Of a DNA stretch of 64,000 nt, positions 51,295 through 60,910 are shown piece by piece. How positions within the stretch are numbered: position 1 is the first letter of the stretch; each line of letters begins with the position of its first letter. The position numbers were made by a program, and so were the translations under genes. The notes under the pieces are model-generated. The model did no database searches, had not been told where the DNA came from, and saw only the letters and a program-made list of their open reading frames with translations. The stretch is from Pseudomonadota bacterium. Its GTDB lineage: Bacteria; Pseudomonadota; Alphaproteobacteria; Rhodobacterales; Rhodobacteraceae. The stretch lies in assembly GCA_021779835.1 (NCBI GenBank), contig JAJXZX010000001.1, positions 124,001 to 188,000 of the forward strand, read 5' to 3'.

Positions 51295-52200
51295 TCAGAT
51301 ATCCCACCGCAATACACGCAGCCGTGCCAAGATCGCCTGCTCTGCATCTTCGGCGCCGACGTCGATCATTTGACCGCGCAAATACCAATAAAGGTAGCGC
51401 GCATAGTCCGGCGGCGCCGAGCGGACGGCGTCGAAGGCGCGCCCGATACCGTCGCGCGGAACGGAACCGGCGATGTGGTGAAACTCGGCCCTTGCGAATA
51501 GCACCGCAGGCTTTTCCATGAAGAAGCTGTCCAGCGTCAGAGCAGAATCCTGCGTCACTACATAATCGCAGCGTGCAAGCAAATCCGTGGCGCTGCGGGA
51601 AACCAGCCGCACGCCCTTGTGGCGGCGCAGCACATGGCGAAGCGCCTCTTGATCTGCCGGTGACAGGGTGCCTTCCTGTTCGACGGTCAACAGAACATCA
51701 CGATCCGGCTCCATCTCGCGCAGGGCGTCCACCATATCCAGCGTTGACATGACCTGATGATCGCGCCGCCGGGCAAGGCGCCCCGAAATGGGCGCCGCCA
51801 CGAACCCCTCGAGACGACGTTCGCGTCGGCCAAACAGGCGCCGCCGCCGATACATCAGGAATTGGCGTGCCGCATCGGGATCGACGGTCTCGGGTTCAAA
51901 GCGGGCCTGCGTCGCGCTCCACGACCACGGGTCACCCGAGGCCTCAATCTGCCAAAAGGGCTCTGAATGGCAGAGGCGCAGCATCAGGGCGCCAGGGATT
52001 TCCGCGCCGCCTTGCTGATAGATCCGCCGCTCGCCCGTCCGCTCTGCGATCCTGCGTGCTGCTGCAGTATTGGGGCGCAACTCACATTCAACCCCACGCC
52101 ACGCCATTGCCATGGCGATACGCTGAAGCACGCGGCTTCGACCGGCCTGAGCAAGCAGCGGCGCCTCCAAATAGATCGATAGGTGGGTTACATCGCTCAT
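51295..52200 (-). CDS. conserved hypothetical, possibly glycosyltransferase/capsule-type
   Basis: 301 residues, no signal peptide or membrane segment. I do not recognise the family. The C-terminal half contains DVLLTVEQEGTLSPADQEALRHVL, ATDLLARCDYVVTQDSALTLDSFFMEKPAVLF, a pattern (cited: CDYVVTQDSALTLDSFFMEK) like the nucleotide-sugar-binding lobe of GT-B or capsule-synthesis proteins, where an object is compared with V-T-x-x-S-x-x-x-x-E. The N-terminal half is Arg-rich with WRGVECELRPN. Divergent from hslV; 113 bp upstream of imuB, with which it may or may not be transcribed. Confidence 0.65.
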   Translation of the reverse strand: MSDVTHLSIYLEAPLLAQAGRSRVLQRIAMAMAWRGVECELRPNTAAARRIAERTGERRIYQQGGAEIPGALMLRLCHSEPFWQIEASGDPWSWSATQARFEPETVDPDAARQFLMYRRRRLFGRRERRLEGFVAAPISGRLARRRDHQVMSTLDMVDALREMEPDRDVLLTVEQEGTLSPADQEALRHVLRRHKGVRLVSRSATDLLARCDYVVTQDSALTLDSFFMEKPAVLFARAEFHHIAGSVPRDGIGRAFDAVRSAPPDYARYLYWYLRGQMIDVGAEDAEQAILARLRVLRWDI

Positions 52201-52237
52201 CGGGGGAACCTAGGAACCACCGAGGCGCGGCGCAAGC

Positions 52238-52268
52238 CTTGTCGCCCGGTCAAGCTGCCGCCATATAG
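52238..52268 (+). promoter_or_regulatory. RpoH-like promoter for hslVU
   Basis: CTTGTC at 52238-52243 and CCATATAG at 52261-52268 (17-base spacer) resemble the alphaproteobacterial heat-shock promoter. hslVU belongs to the RpoH regulon in Rhodobacter. The predicted start leaves a leader of about 18-20 bases before the hslV ATG. Confidence 0.45.
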
Positions 52269-52291
52269 GGACGATCTTAACGGAGGCTTCG

Positions 52292-52849
52292 ATGGCAGAG
52301 GACAAATTTCCCGGCTGGCATGGCACCACCATCCTCGCGGTGCGGCGCGGTGGCAAGGTGGTCGTTGCGGGCGACGGACAGGTTTCGCTGGGCCAGACGG
52401 TAATCAAGGGCTCTGCCCGCAAGGTGCGCCGCCTGTCACCAGGTGGCCATGACGTTGTTGCCGGTTTCGCAGGCTCCACCGCCGACGCCTTTACCCTATT
52501 GGAACGGTTAGAGAAAAAGTTGGAGGCGATCCCCGGACAGCTTGCGCGGGCCTCGGTCGAGCTTGCGAAAGACTGGCGGATGGACAAGTACCTGCGCAAT
52601 CTGGAGGCGATGCTGATCGTCACCGATGGGCACGACATGTTCGTTATCACCGGCGCGGGCGACGTGCTTGAGCCGGAACATGATATTGCGGCGATCGGAT
52701 CAGGCGGCAACTTCGCCCTCGCCGCCGCGCGTGGGTTGATGGAGACCGAGATGGACGCCGAGCAGATCGCCCGCAAGGCAATGGCGATCGCCGCAGACAT
52801 CTGCGTTTACACTAACGGCAATCTGACCGTGGAGACGATTTCCAAATGA
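52292..52849 (+). CDS. hslV: ATP-dependent protease proteolytic subunit HslV
   Basis: 185 residues; the threonine peptidase core of HslUV. The catalytic Thr begins the mature segment in [40 protein letters not shown] and the alanine-rich [13 protein letters not shown] are conserved. A propeptide-like stretch of about 11 residues precedes the catalytic Thr, as in other alphaproteobacteria. CGGAGG precedes the ATG. Overlaps hslU by ATGA. Confidence 0.96.
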   Translation: MAEDKFPGWHGTTILAVRRGGKVVVAGDGQVSLGQTVIKGSARKVRRLSPGGHDVVAGFAGSTADAFTLLERLEKKLEAIPGQLARASVELAKDWRMDKYLRNLEAMLIVTDGHDMFVITGAGDVLEPEHDIAAIGSGGNFALAAARGLMETEMDAEQIARKAMAIAADICVYTNGNLTVETISK

Positions 52850-54153
52850 CCGACCTGACCCCGCGAGAGATTGTTTCAGAGTTGGACCGCTACATCATCG
52901 GCCAAAAAGACGCAAAGCGCGCGGTGGCTGTCGCGCTGCGAAGCCGCTGGCGGCGCAGGCAGCTTTCTGATGCGCTGCGCGATGAGGTTTACCCCAAGAA
53001 CATCCTGATGATCGGCCCGACGGGTGTCGGCAAAACAGAGATTTCGCGTCGGCTGGCGAAGCTCGCCCAAGCACCCTTCATCAAGGTTGAAGCGACCAAG
53101 TTCACCGAAGTCGGCTATGTCGGTCGCGATGTGGAGCAGATTATCCGCGATCTGGTCGACAGCGCCGTCACCATGACGCGTGAAACCATGCGCGAAGACG
53201 TGCGTGCCCGCGCCCAAAGCGCGGCCGAAGAACGCGTGGTTGAGGCTATCGCGGGAAAAGATGCCCGTGAACAAACGCGCGAGATGTTCCGCGGTCGCCT
53301 CAGGAAAGGCGAGTTGGATCAGACCGTGATCGAGATTGAGGTCGCGGATACGTCGAACCCGATGCAAAATATGGAAATCCCCGGACAGCCTCAGGGTGGC
53401 ATAGGGATGATGAACCTTGGCGATATTTTCGGCAAAGCCTTCGGCGGTCGTCGCGTGCGTCGCAAAATGACCGTCGCCGAAAGCTATGAGGTACTGTTGA
53501 GCGAAGAGGCCGACAAGCTGTTGGACGACGAGGCCGTTACGCGCTCAGCGCTGGAGGCGGTTCAGGAAAACGGCATCGTCTTCATCGACGAAATCGACAA
53601 GGTCTGCGCCCGCGCCGAGACGCGCGGCGCCGATGTCAGCCGCGAAGGCGTGCAGCGCGATCTGCTGCCGTTGATCGAGGGCACTACGGTTTCTACCAAA
53701 TACGGCGCGGTGAAGACTGACCACATCTTGTTCATCGCCTCGGGCGCTTTCCACACCGCCAAACCCTCGGACCTGTTGCCAGAGTTGCAGGGCCGCCTGC
53801 CGATCCGCGTAGAGCTGCAAGCGCTGACCGAAGATGACTTTGTGCGCATTCTGACCGAGACCGACAACGCGTTGACGCTGCAATATTCCGCACTGATGGC
53901 AACCGAAAAGGTCGACGTCAGCTTTACCGAAGATGGCATTCGCGCGCTTGCCCGCATCGCCGCAGAGGTTAATCGCAGCGTCGAAAACATCGGCGCGCGC
54001 CGCCTTTATACCGTGATGGAGCGTGTGTTTGAGGAGCTCAGCTATACCGCGCCCGACCGCGGCGGCGAAGGGATTGTCGTCGATGCCGCGTTTGTGGACA
54101 AAAACCTTGGAGCATTGATGCGGTCGGCGGATTTGGGCCGATACGTGCTATGA
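52846..54153 (+). CDS. hslU: ATP-dependent protease ATPase subunit HslU
   Basis: 435 residues; AAA+ unfoldase that feeds HslV. Walker [17 protein letters not shown] near residue 60, Walker [14 protein letters not shown], the intermediate domain (about 110-220), sensor 2 [14 protein letters not shown] and the C-terminal LGRYVL that docks into HslV are all present. Starts inside the hslV stop. Confidence 0.97.
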   Translation: MTDLTPREIVSELDRYIIGQKDAKRAVAVALRSRWRRRQLSDALRDEVYPKNILMIGPTGVGKTEISRRLAKLAQAPFIKVEATKFTEVGYVGRDVEQIIRDLVDSAVTMTRETMREDVRARAQSAAEERVVEAIAGKDAREQTREMFRGRLRKGELDQTVIEIEVADTSNPMQNMEIPGQPQGGIGMMNLGDIFGKAFGGRRVRRKMTVAESYEVLLSEEADKLLDDEAVTRSALEAVQENGIVFIDEIDKVCARAETRGADVSREGVQRDLLPLIEGTTVSTKYGAVKTDHILFIASGAFHTAKPSDLLPELQGRLPIRVELQALTEDDFVRILTETDNALTLQYSALMATEKVDVSFTEDGIRALARIAAEVNRSVENIGARRLYTVMERVFEELSYTAPDRGGEGIVVDAAFVDKNLGALMRSADLGRYVL

Positions 54154-54225
54154 TCCGTCCGTAACGGCGCTGGCAGTGGTGGGATTTTTCGGCTACCGCT
54201 GCTGCGCGGGCGCGAAGGGGCGGAC

Positions 54226-55347
54226 ATGACACGTTTTCTGGCGGTTCTGTTGCTCAGCCTCTCTGTTGCCGCCTGCACACCGCGCGGCACAATCACACTA
54301 GACCCGCAAGCCGCCTCAGTCGGCGCTGTTCGCGCTGTCTTTGTTGGCACTACCCGCAAACCCGACCCCAAAACGGGGACTTTCGGAACCGGGCGGCTGG
54401 AGGGCATCGATTATGCGCGCCTTGATATTTCCGTGCCGCCGGATCGCACGCTTGGCTCCATCACATGGCCGCGTCGCGGGAAGACGCCGGACCCGTCGCA
54501 TGATTTTCTGACGACACAAGAGCAAATTTTTGCGAATGCCGCCAACTTCAGAACCGAGTTGTCACACGCCTTGCGTGTGAGTTCGCATGGCACGCGCGAA
54601 GCGGTGGTCTATGTGCATGGCTTCAACAACACATTCGCGGAAGGGGTATATCGCATCGCGCAGCTTAGCCACGATCTCGATATGCCCGGTGTTGCGGTTC
54701 ACTATTCGTGGCCGTCGGCCGAGAACCCCCTGAATTACGCCTATGATCGCGACAGCGCCCTGTTTGCGCGCGACGGGCTGGAGAAACTGCTGACGCAAGT
54801 TGCCGCAGCGGGCGCAGATCACATCCTCATCGTCGGACATTCGATGGGATCCGAACTTGTCATGGAGGCCCTGCGCCAGATGCGGCTGGACGGCAACACG
54901 ACAGTGATGTCGCGCCTCGCGGGCGTTGTGCTGATCTCTCCCGATATCGACGTCGAGGTGTTCCGAAGTGAGGCGCTGCGCATTGGCAAGCTGCCGCAGC
55001 CCTTCGTGATCTTCACCTCGCAACGCGACCGCGCGCTTGCCCTTTCGGCGCGGCTGACCGGCCAGAAAGTGCGGTTGGGCAACCTGAAAAACGTCTCGGC
55101 TGTCGCCGATTTGCAGGTGACAGTGCTGGAGGTTGGCGCATTTTCGCAAGGTATCGGCCATTTCACCGCCGCGACCTCTCCGGCGCTGATCAAGCTGCTA
55201 AGCCGCATTTCCGACCTGAACAACGCCTTCGCCGGCGACCGCACCGGACGCACCGGACTGTTGCCCGGCGTCGTTCTGACATTCCAGAATGCGACGCAAG
55301 TCATCCTGTCACCCGTGGCAGCCGTGGCGCAAGCCGTTGTGCAATAG
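54226..55347 (+). CDS. lipoprotein alpha/beta hydrolase, DUF900 family
   Basis: 373 residues. The signal peptide ends in a lipobox, LSVAAC, so the protein is probably anchored to a membrane by its Cys-17. Alpha/beta hydrolase blocks: VVYVHGFNNTFAEGVYR, nucleophile elbow ILIVGHSMGSELVMEAL, and a C-terminal His in GIGHFTAATSP. The region FVGTTRKPDPKTGTFGTGR is the DUF900 landmark. Function of the family is not established. Convergent with smr. Confidence 0.88.
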   Translation: MTRFLAVLLLSLSVAACTPRGTITLDPQAASVGAVRAVFVGTTRKPDPKTGTFGTGRLEGIDYARLDISVPPDRTLGSITWPRRGKTPDPSHDFLTTQEQIFANAANFRTELSHALRVSSHGTREAVVYVHGFNNTFAEGVYRIAQLSHDLDMPGVAVHYSWPSAENPLNYAYDRDSALFARDGLEKLLTQVAAAGADHILIVGHSMGSELVMEALRQMRLDGNTTVMSRLAGVVLISPDIDVEVFRSEALRIGKLPQPFVIFTSQRDRALALSARLTGQKVRLGNLKNVSAVADLQVTVLEVGAFSQGIGHFTAATSPALIKLLSRISDLNNAFAGDRTGRTGLLPGVVLTFQNATQVILSPVAAVAQAVVQ

Positions 55348-55350
55348 GCG

Positions 55351-55935
55351 CTAATTTCGGCGCAGGTAAACGTAGTAGGCGCCAGAACCGCCATGGCGCA
55401 AATGCGCCTCGGTCACCTGCAACACCAGCGCGCCAAGGGGTGGCATCGCCAACCAATGCGGCACCTGACGTTTCAGGATACCGGGGCGTTGCGGGATGGG
55501 TCCGTGATCCCCGCCGCTGCGGCCCTTGCCCGTGATAACCAAAACCAGACGTTTGCCCGCCGCGTGCGCCTCCAACACAAAGTGGTTCAGTTCGGGGTGC
55601 GCTTCGGAAAGGGTCATCCCATGCAAATCGATCCGCCCCTCCGGCACCAATTTTCCCCGCGTCATGCTTTTGTGGGTCTTGGCATCCATCCGAACCGGCG
55701 CGCTGGAAAGCCAGTGCGACACGGTCGGGGCGATGTCGTGCCGCGCCTTTATCACCACCTTTTCGCCAACGTGAAACGGGTCGAGCCGCCGCGACTGCGG
55801 CTTCTGGACTGTGGGCGCAGCAGCTGTTTCGGCGGGGCGCGGCGGGTGAGGGTGCAGCGGCATGGCGGTGCGGGCGACCCGCAGCCATAGCTCTTCTTCA
55901 TCCGGCAAAAGCCCCCTCGGGCGACGACGACTCAC
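55351..55935 (-). CDS. Smr-domain protein
   Basis: 194 residues. A Pro/Arg-rich N-terminal half is followed by an Smr domain: GRIDLHGMTLSEAHPELNHF and VITGKGRSGGDHG. Smr domains cut or bind branched nucleic acids. The frame is open upstream; GTG at 55935 overlaps the mltA stop as GTGA and is the most sensible start. Last gene of tim44-mltA-smr, an order common in Rhodobacterales. Confidence 0.87.
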   Translation of the reverse strand: MSRRRPRGLLPDEEELWLRVARTAMPLHPHPPRPAETAAAPTVQKPQSRRLDPFHVGEKVVIKARHDIAPTVSHWLSSAPVRMDAKTHKSMTRGKLVPEGRIDLHGMTLSEAHPELNHFVLEAHAAGKRLVLVITGKGRSGGDHGPIPQRPGILKRQVPHWLAMPPLGALVLQVTEAHLRHGGSGAYYVYLRRN

Positions 55936-56969
55936 CTTGGCCGCCCCGCAATCTCGGTGAAGGGCGGGCGGGGCAATAGGACGACCATCCGGCCTGGGTC
56001 CTTCATTTCCCCCGCTATTTCGCCCGCACGATGACCCGTTCCGACGAAAATATCCGCACGCCAAGGGCTTTTGATGGCAGAACCGATATCCTGCGCCACC
56101 ATCAGCCGTTGCAGGGGATGGGCGCCCTCCGTCTCGACCCAGACCGGCGCGCCAAGCGGGATGTAATCGGGATCGACGGCAAGTGTGCGGCCCGCCGTTA
56201 CTGGAACCTGCATTGCGCCCAGCGGTCCGGTATCTGCACCCAAGGCCAACTCGCGAAAGAAGACAAACGAGGGGTTGTGGCGGAACAGCTCTCGCCCGCC
56301 TTCAGGGTTGGCACGGACCCAGTGGCGGATGGTTTGCGCCGACATCTGGCCACGCGTGAACAACCCGCGATGCACCAGCTCTGCCCCGATCGAGCGATAG
56401 GGCTGGCCATTTTTCGCAGCAAAACCAACGCGCATTACCCGACCGTCGGGCAGTTTCAGCCGCCCGGAGCCCTGTATCTGCAAAAAGAACACGTCAACCG
56501 GATCGTTTAACCAAGCCAGCTCCAACCCGCGCCCATGCAGCAATCCGCGCGTTTCGATTTCGGTGCGGTCATACCAGACCTCTCCGGGTCTCAGTTCGGG
56601 CGGCTTGCGGTAGATCGGATAGGCAAACCCGTGACCCGCGGTCAAAGAGGCGTTCAGCTCCGGCTCATAATAGCCGGTGAAAAGCGTGGGCTTGCTGGTG
56701 CCTCCAACCAACGCCGGGCGAAAATACTGCTCGAAAAACGCGCGGGCGTCGGTTGCATCGGACGCTGCGGCGCAGGGTGCCTGCCATTCGGGGCCGGTCA
56801 TTGCCGCGCAACTCAGGCGAAAGGCCGCAAGCGCAGCCCTTTGGTGATCCGCGCCCCAGCCATTAAGGTCGGAATAGGAGATATACTGCGGCGCCATGCC
56901 AGCGGGTGCTGCGGCGTCCGTCATGGCCAGCAGCGCCAATCCAATGGCGACGCACAGGCCACGCATCAT
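55932..56969 (-). CDS. mltA: membrane-bound lytic murein transglycosylase A
   Basis: 345 residues with a signal peptide (about 1-20). MltA core: FTGYYEPELNASLTAGHGFAYPIYRKP (cited in part: TGYYEPELNAS), VDVFFLQIQGSGRL, and the 3D domain with catalytic Asp toward the end: VAQDIGSAIKSPWRADIFVG. Cleaves peptidoglycan glycan strands in the periplasm. No clear lipobox. ATG at 56969 overlaps the upstream stop. Confidence 0.93.
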   Translation of the reverse strand: MMRGLCVAIGLALLAMTDAAAPAGMAPQYISYSDLNGWGADHQRAALAAFRLSCAAMTGPEWQAPCAAASDATDARAFFEQYFRPALVGGTSKPTLFTGYYEPELNASLTAGHGFAYPIYRKPPELRPGEVWYDRTEIETRGLLHGRGLELAWLNDPVDVFFLQIQGSGRLKLPDGRVMRVGFAAKNGQPYRSIGAELVHRGLFTRGQMSAQTIRHWVRANPEGGRELFRHNPSFVFFRELALGADTGPLGAMQVPVTAGRTLAVDPDYIPLGAPVWVETEGAHPLQRLMVAQDIGSAIKSPWRADIFVGTGHRAGEIAGEMKDPGRMVVLLPRPPFTEIAGRPR

Positions 56970-57631
56970 TCCCCGGTTGCGACAAGCTGCCAGTTCGGGT
57001 CATTCGACCCCATCCGGCGCGAGAAGGTCCAGACATCCTGCTGCCGTTTGGTTTCGGTAAGGCTACCCTCGACAATCTCGCCCGCCGCATTGCGCGCCGC
57101 CGAGGTCAATTCGCCGACAAAGCGGATCGTGATGTCGGCAACCTTGGTGTCGGCGTTGTAAGTCGCATCGGTAAGCGTCAACTCGCGGATGCCGATAAAC
57201 GTCGCCTCTACCGTCAGACCCCCCGCTTCCCGCGCGTCGATACCGTGCTGAAAGCTGTCGTGAACCTCGCGCGCGAGGAAGGGAACAACCGGATCAAGGT
57301 GGCCTTTCTGAAACGCCATCAAGATCATCTCATACGCGCCGCGGCTGCCGCGCAGAAAGTCGTTCACGTTGAACTTTGGCTCGGCCAATTTCATCGCAGC
57401 AAGCGCTTTTGCCGCGGGCGTTCCATCGGCAACATGGTCGGTAATGTCCGCATCCACGCCGCCCGACACGAGCTTAAGGCCGCGCTGCGGCGCAATCGCG
57501 TCTTTTGCATCAGGAACCGGCACGATCGGCCGTTCAAACCCGTCGCGCGTGCCAAGAACGTTTTTCAGCCGCAGGATCAGGAATATAGCTACTCCCGCCA
57601 GGACAAGCAGTTGGATCACAGCTGAGTTCAT
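56966..57631 (-). CDS. Tim44-like domain protein
   Basis: 221 residues with one N-terminal membrane helix (about 5-20) and a C-terminal Tim44-like domain beginning DFLRGSRGAYEMILMAFQKG. Related to the mitochondrial import-motor component; bacterial TimA-type proteins are membrane-anchored with unclear role. Divergent from fxsA. Overlaps mltA by 4 bases. Confidence 0.9.
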   Translation of the reverse strand: MNSAVIQLLVLAGVAIFLILRLKNVLGTRDGFERPIVPVPDAKDAIAPQRGLKLVSGGVDADITDHVADGTPAAKALAAMKLAEPKFNVNDFLRGSRGAYEMILMAFQKGHLDPVVPFLAREVHDSFQHGIDAREAGGLTVEATFIGIRELTLTDATYNADTKVADITIRFVGELTSAARNAAGEIVEGSLTETKRQQDVWTFSRRMGSNDPNWQLVATGE

Positions 57632-57739
57632 TGGAGCCTCGTCGGTCTATGGGGGTTGGTATAAGGTGCCCATACTTCTTATGTAAGGTACCCGGTGGCC
57701 CAAGTCCATTGCGCCCCCCGAAGATAAGGACGTCGTTCC

Positions 57740-58231
57740 ATGTGGCTTTTCGCCCTTTTTGTCGCGCTGCCGCTGATCGAAATCGCGCTTTTCGTGTCGA
57801 TCGGCGGCTGGCTTGGCCTTGGCCTGACGCTCGCCTTCGTTCTGGCGAGTGCAATTCTCGGCATGTCGGTGATCCGCAAGCAGGGCGCGCTGACCATGAT
57901 GGACCTGCGGCGGTCGCTGTCAGAGATGCGCGATCCCGCGCGCCCCGCAGCGGAAAGCGCGTTGGTCCTGCTTGCGGGGGGACTTCTGATCGTGCCGGGC
58001 TTCCTGACCAGCGCCGTCGGCCTTCTTTTGCTGATCCCGCCGCTGCGCCACGGGCTGATTAACTGGGCGTCGCGCCGCATGGCGGCCAGCGGCGTGATTG
58101 TGACGCGGCAAACCCGGCAGACCTATTCCGAGACCCGCTTTCGCAACGGAGAAACCATCGACGGCGACTTTCAGGAAATCGAGCCGCCGAAGCCGCCGAC
58201 GCACCAACCCTCGGGCTGGACACGGCACTGA
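57740..58231 (+). CDS. FxsA family membrane protein
   Basis: 163 residues. Start MWLFALFVALPLIEIALFV, then GLGLTLAFVLASAILGMSVIRKQG and a third hydrophobic segment LVLLAGGLLIVPGFLTSAVG match FxsA. The cytosolic tail is polar. In Escherichia coli FxsA modulates phage exclusion when overexpressed; native role unknown. Confidence 0.9.
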   Translation: MWLFALFVALPLIEIALFVSIGGWLGLGLTLAFVLASAILGMSVIRKQGALTMMDLRRSLSEMRDPARPAAESALVLLAGGLLIVPGFLTSAVGLLLLIPPLRHGLINWASRRMAASGVIVTRQTRQTYSETRFRNGETIDGDFQEIEPPKPPTHQPSGWTRH

Positions 58232-58306
58232 CGCCACGGGCATTGAGGCTGCGCGCCCCACCTGCTAAGGAATGCCGCAAAACGTCCAGCTCAACAGGAG
58301 ATCTTT

Positions 58307-58792
58307 ATGGCCGAGAACGGCAGCGCCGAAGAGGCAGCCCCGCAAATCCGCATGCAAATCCTTGCGCAGTTCATCCGCGACATGTCGTTCGAGAATGTCG
58401 TGGCGCAAAAGGGGCTTCAGTCCGGCGAAGTGACGCCCGACATTCAGGTTCAAGTCAGCCTTGATGCCCGCAAGCGTCCGGTGGATTTCCAGTTTGAAGT
58501 CATCACCAAGTTCAAGATCACATCGAAGAACGCGGCCAACAATGACACGCTGTTCCTGCTAGAGCTTGATTACGCCGGGATATTTCACATCGAAAACGTG
58601 CCGGACGACCAGATGCATCCGTTCCTGCTGATCGAATGCCCGCGGCTGCTGTTCCCCTATATCCGTCGTATTGTGTCGGACGTCACCTCGGACGGCGGCT
58701 TCCCGCAGCTCAACCTCGACACCGTCGACTTCCTGCAGCTTTACCGTCAGGAACTCGCCCGCCGTGCCGAAGCGCCGCAGATGAACGCCTGA
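58307..58792 (+). CDS. secB: protein-export chaperone SecB
   Basis: 161 residues; cytosolic tetrameric chaperone that keeps preproteins unfolded for SecA. Landmarks are IRDMSFENVVAQKG, LFLLELDYAGIFHIENVP, and CPRLLFPYIRRIVSDVTSDGGFPQLNLDTVDF (in part: LLFPYIRRIVSDVT). Ends exactly where the convergent dnaQ stop begins, leaving no gap. Confidence 0.96.
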   Translation: MAENGSAEEAAPQIRMQILAQFIRDMSFENVVAQKGLQSGEVTPDIQVQVSLDARKRPVDFQFEVITKFKITSKNAANNDTLFLLELDYAGIFHIENVPDDQMHPFLLIECPRLLFPYIRRIVSDVTSDGGFPQLNLDTVDFLQLYRQELARRAEAPQMNA

Positions 58793-59485
58793 TTAGCCGC
58801 GTTTTGTCCAGATAGCGCCGTCGCCCATGCCCGCCACAAAGGCCGCATGGGCGGCGGCGTCTTCATTTGTAAGCCGCGAGGGCAGGGGGGTTGGCCGTGG
58901 GCGCGGGCGCCAATCGGTTGTTGGCCCGACGCTTTGCGTTTTCTGCTGTTCCGATGACAGCCCAAAATCCGGCTGCCTGCCGCCGATCAGTTCCAGATAG
59001 ACTTCGGCGAGGATTTCACTGTCGAGCAATGCGCCATGCTTTTCACGGACCGAGTTGTCGATGCCGAAGCGGCGGCACAGCGCGTCAAGCGAGGCAGGCG
59101 AGCCCGGAAATTTCCTGCGTGCAATCAACAGGGTATCCACTGCACGACTTGCCGGCAGAGCGGGCAAATTTGCCCAAGCCAATTCCGCGTTCAGGAACTT
59201 CATGTCAAACGAAGCGTTGTGGATCACCAAAGGCGCGTCGCCGACAAAGTCCAGAAATGCCTGCCCCACATGGCGAAAAACCGGCTTGTCACGCAGGAAA
59301 TCGTCGCCCAACCCGTGCACGTCGAACGCCTCTTTCGGCATCATCCGCTCGGGGTTGATATATTGGTGATAGACCTCGCCGGTCGGCATGTGGTTCAGCA
59401 GTTCCACTGCGCCAATCTCGACGATGCGGTGGCCTTCCGAGGGTTCAAACCCCGTCGTCTCGGTATCCAGAACGATCTCACGCAT
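58793..59485 (-). CDS. dnaQ: DNA polymerase III epsilon subunit (proofreading exonuclease)
   Basis: 230 residues. Exonuclease motifs: Exo I IVLDTETTGFEP, Exo II VIHNASFDMKFLNAEL, Exo III HGALLDSEILAEVYLEL with preceding His. The short C-terminal part carries the alpha-subunit contact. ATG at 59485 lies within the end of coaE (8-base overlap); an in-frame TTG at 59509 is less likely. Last gene of maf-aroE-coaE-dnaQ. Confidence 0.95.
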   Translation of the reverse strand: MREIVLDTETTGFEPSEGHRIVEIGAVELLNHMPTGEVYHQYINPERMMPKEAFDVHGLGDDFLRDKPVFRHVGQAFLDFVGDAPLVIHNASFDMKFLNAELAWANLPALPASRAVDTLLIARRKFPGSPASLDALCRRFGIDNSVREKHGALLDSEILAEVYLELIGGRQPDFGLSSEQQKTQSVGPTTDWRPRPRPTPLPSRLTNEDAAAHAAFVAGMGDGAIWTKRG

Positions 59486-60077
59486 CTTGTCGGCCCCTGA
59501 TCTGTGCAATCAGGTTTCGCACGGCGGCCCGCACCTCTTCAAGGCTTGTCGTCGCGATCACCCAGGTCGCCCGCGCGCGTTTTTCGGCGTCGGGCATTTG
59601 CTTGGTGAGGATTGTGGCAAACTGCGTCTCGGTCATTCCCGGGCGCGCCATGACCCGCGCGCGCTGAACTTCTGGCGGGGCAGAGACCACGACCGAGCCG
59701 TCCATCTGCGCATCGGCACCGGTTTCAAACAACAACGGCACATCCAGAACCACTAGGTCGGCATCCGCATGCGTTGCAAGGAAAGCAGCACGATCGGCGG
59801 TCACCAAGGGATGCACCACGGCCTCGATCTGGGACAGGGCAGTCGGGTCGGCGGCGATCCACGCCTTCAACCTGCCACGGTCAACTGCATTTTTCACGAT
59901 GGCATCCGCTCGCAAAGCAGCTATCGGACCAACCGCGCCGCCGCCCGCGGCGTAAAGACGATGCACGGCGGCATCGGCGTCCCACATTGGCACACCTTCG
60001 GCGGCAAACATCGCGGCCGTGGTGGATTTCCCCATGCCGATGGAGCCGGTCAGGCCAAGGCGAAACGGCCGCTTCAT
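59478..60077 (-). CDS. coaE: dephospho-CoA kinase
   Basis: 199 residues; last step of coenzyme A synthesis. Walker A GLTGSIGMGKSTTAAMF at the N-terminus, WDADAAVHRLYAAGGGAV, and DVPLLFETGAD are family landmarks. Overlaps aroE by 4 bases. Confidence 0.95.
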   Translation of the reverse strand: MKRPFRLGLTGSIGMGKSTTAAMFAAEGVPMWDADAAVHRLYAAGGGAVGPIAALRADAIVKNAVDRGRLKAWIAADPTALSQIEAVVHPLVTADRAAFLATHADADLVVLDVPLLFETGADAQMDGSVVVSAPPEVQRARVMARPGMTETQFATILTKQMPDAEKRARATWVIATTSLEEVRAAVRNLIAQIRGRQDA

Positions 60078-60910
60078 CCGCGCAAGACGAACTGACGTGT
60101 TTCTTCATCGACCTCGGGGCGCACGCCGAACCACCGCTCAAACCCCGGCGCGGCCTGATGGAGCAGCATCCCAAGGCCGTCGACCGTCACGCATCCCATA
60201 GCCTGCGCTTCATCAAGGAAATGTGTGCGCAGCGGTGTGTAGACCAGATCATTCACCACAGCGGTCGACGGCAGCGCATCCAGCGGCACGCGGAATTCCG
60301 GCTTGCCAACCATACCGAGCGACGAGGTGTTCACCACCGTCGCACAATCTTCCATCATATTGCCCGCTTGAACCCAATCGATCACCGTGACCTTGGCGCC
60401 AAAATCGGCGCGCAGCGCTTCGGCGCGCACCTTGGTGCGGTTTGCCACCCGGATCTCTGGCGCGCCCACCTCGATCAGCGCCGCAATTACCGCCCGCGCC
60501 GCACCGCCGGCGCCGATCACCGCCGCGGGTCCGGATTGAGGCTGCCAGAGCGGTGCATTCTGCCGCAAATTCGCGACGAATCCGGCGCCGTCGGTGTTGT
60601 CTGCATGGATCCGCCCATCCGGCCGAAAGATCAGTGTATTCGCCGCGCCAATCAACGCCGCGCGGTCCGTCACGATGTCGGCGATCTTCAGCACGGTTTC
60701 CTTATGCGGAATCGTCACATTTGCCCCGACAAAACCCACCAGCGGCAAGGCCTCTATCGCCATGCGCAAATTCACTTGCGCAATGTCCATGGGCACATAG
60801 AACCCTTTGATTCCATAGCGCTTTAGCCAATAATTGTGCAGTTGGGGCGATCGGCTATGCGCGATGGGCGACCCAATTACCCCCGCCAACGGAATACGCG
60901 CGTCACTCAT
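60074..60910 (-). CDS. aroE: shikimate dehydrogenase
   Basis: 278 residues; NADPH-dependent reduction of 3-dehydroshikimate in aromatic amino acid synthesis. Substrate site [17 protein letters not shown], catalytic Lys/Asp in [11 protein letters not shown] and NTLIF...DNTDGAGF, and cofactor loop [14 protein letters not shown] are intact. Overlaps both neighbours by 4 bases. Confidence 0.96.
   Translation of the reverse strand: MSDARIPLAGVIGSPIAHSRSPQLHNYWLKRYGIKGFYVPMDIAQVNLRMAIEALPLVGFVGANVTIPHKETVLKIADIVTDRAALIGAANTLIFRPDGRIHADNTDGAGFVANLRQNAPLWQPQSGPAAVIGAGGAARAVIAALIEVGAPEIRVANRTKVRAEALRADFGAKVTVIDWVQAGNMMEDCATVVNTSSLGMVGKPEFRVPLDALPSTAVVNDLVYTPLRTHFLDEAQAMGCVTVDGLGMLLHQAAPGFERWFGVRPEVDEETRQFVLRG

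Noticed and set aside
59440-59454. GGGTTCAAACCCC, like a tRNA T-arm
   Set aside because: Lies inside dnaQ (residues TTGFEPSEG region) with no acceptor, D or anticodon arm at suitable distance.
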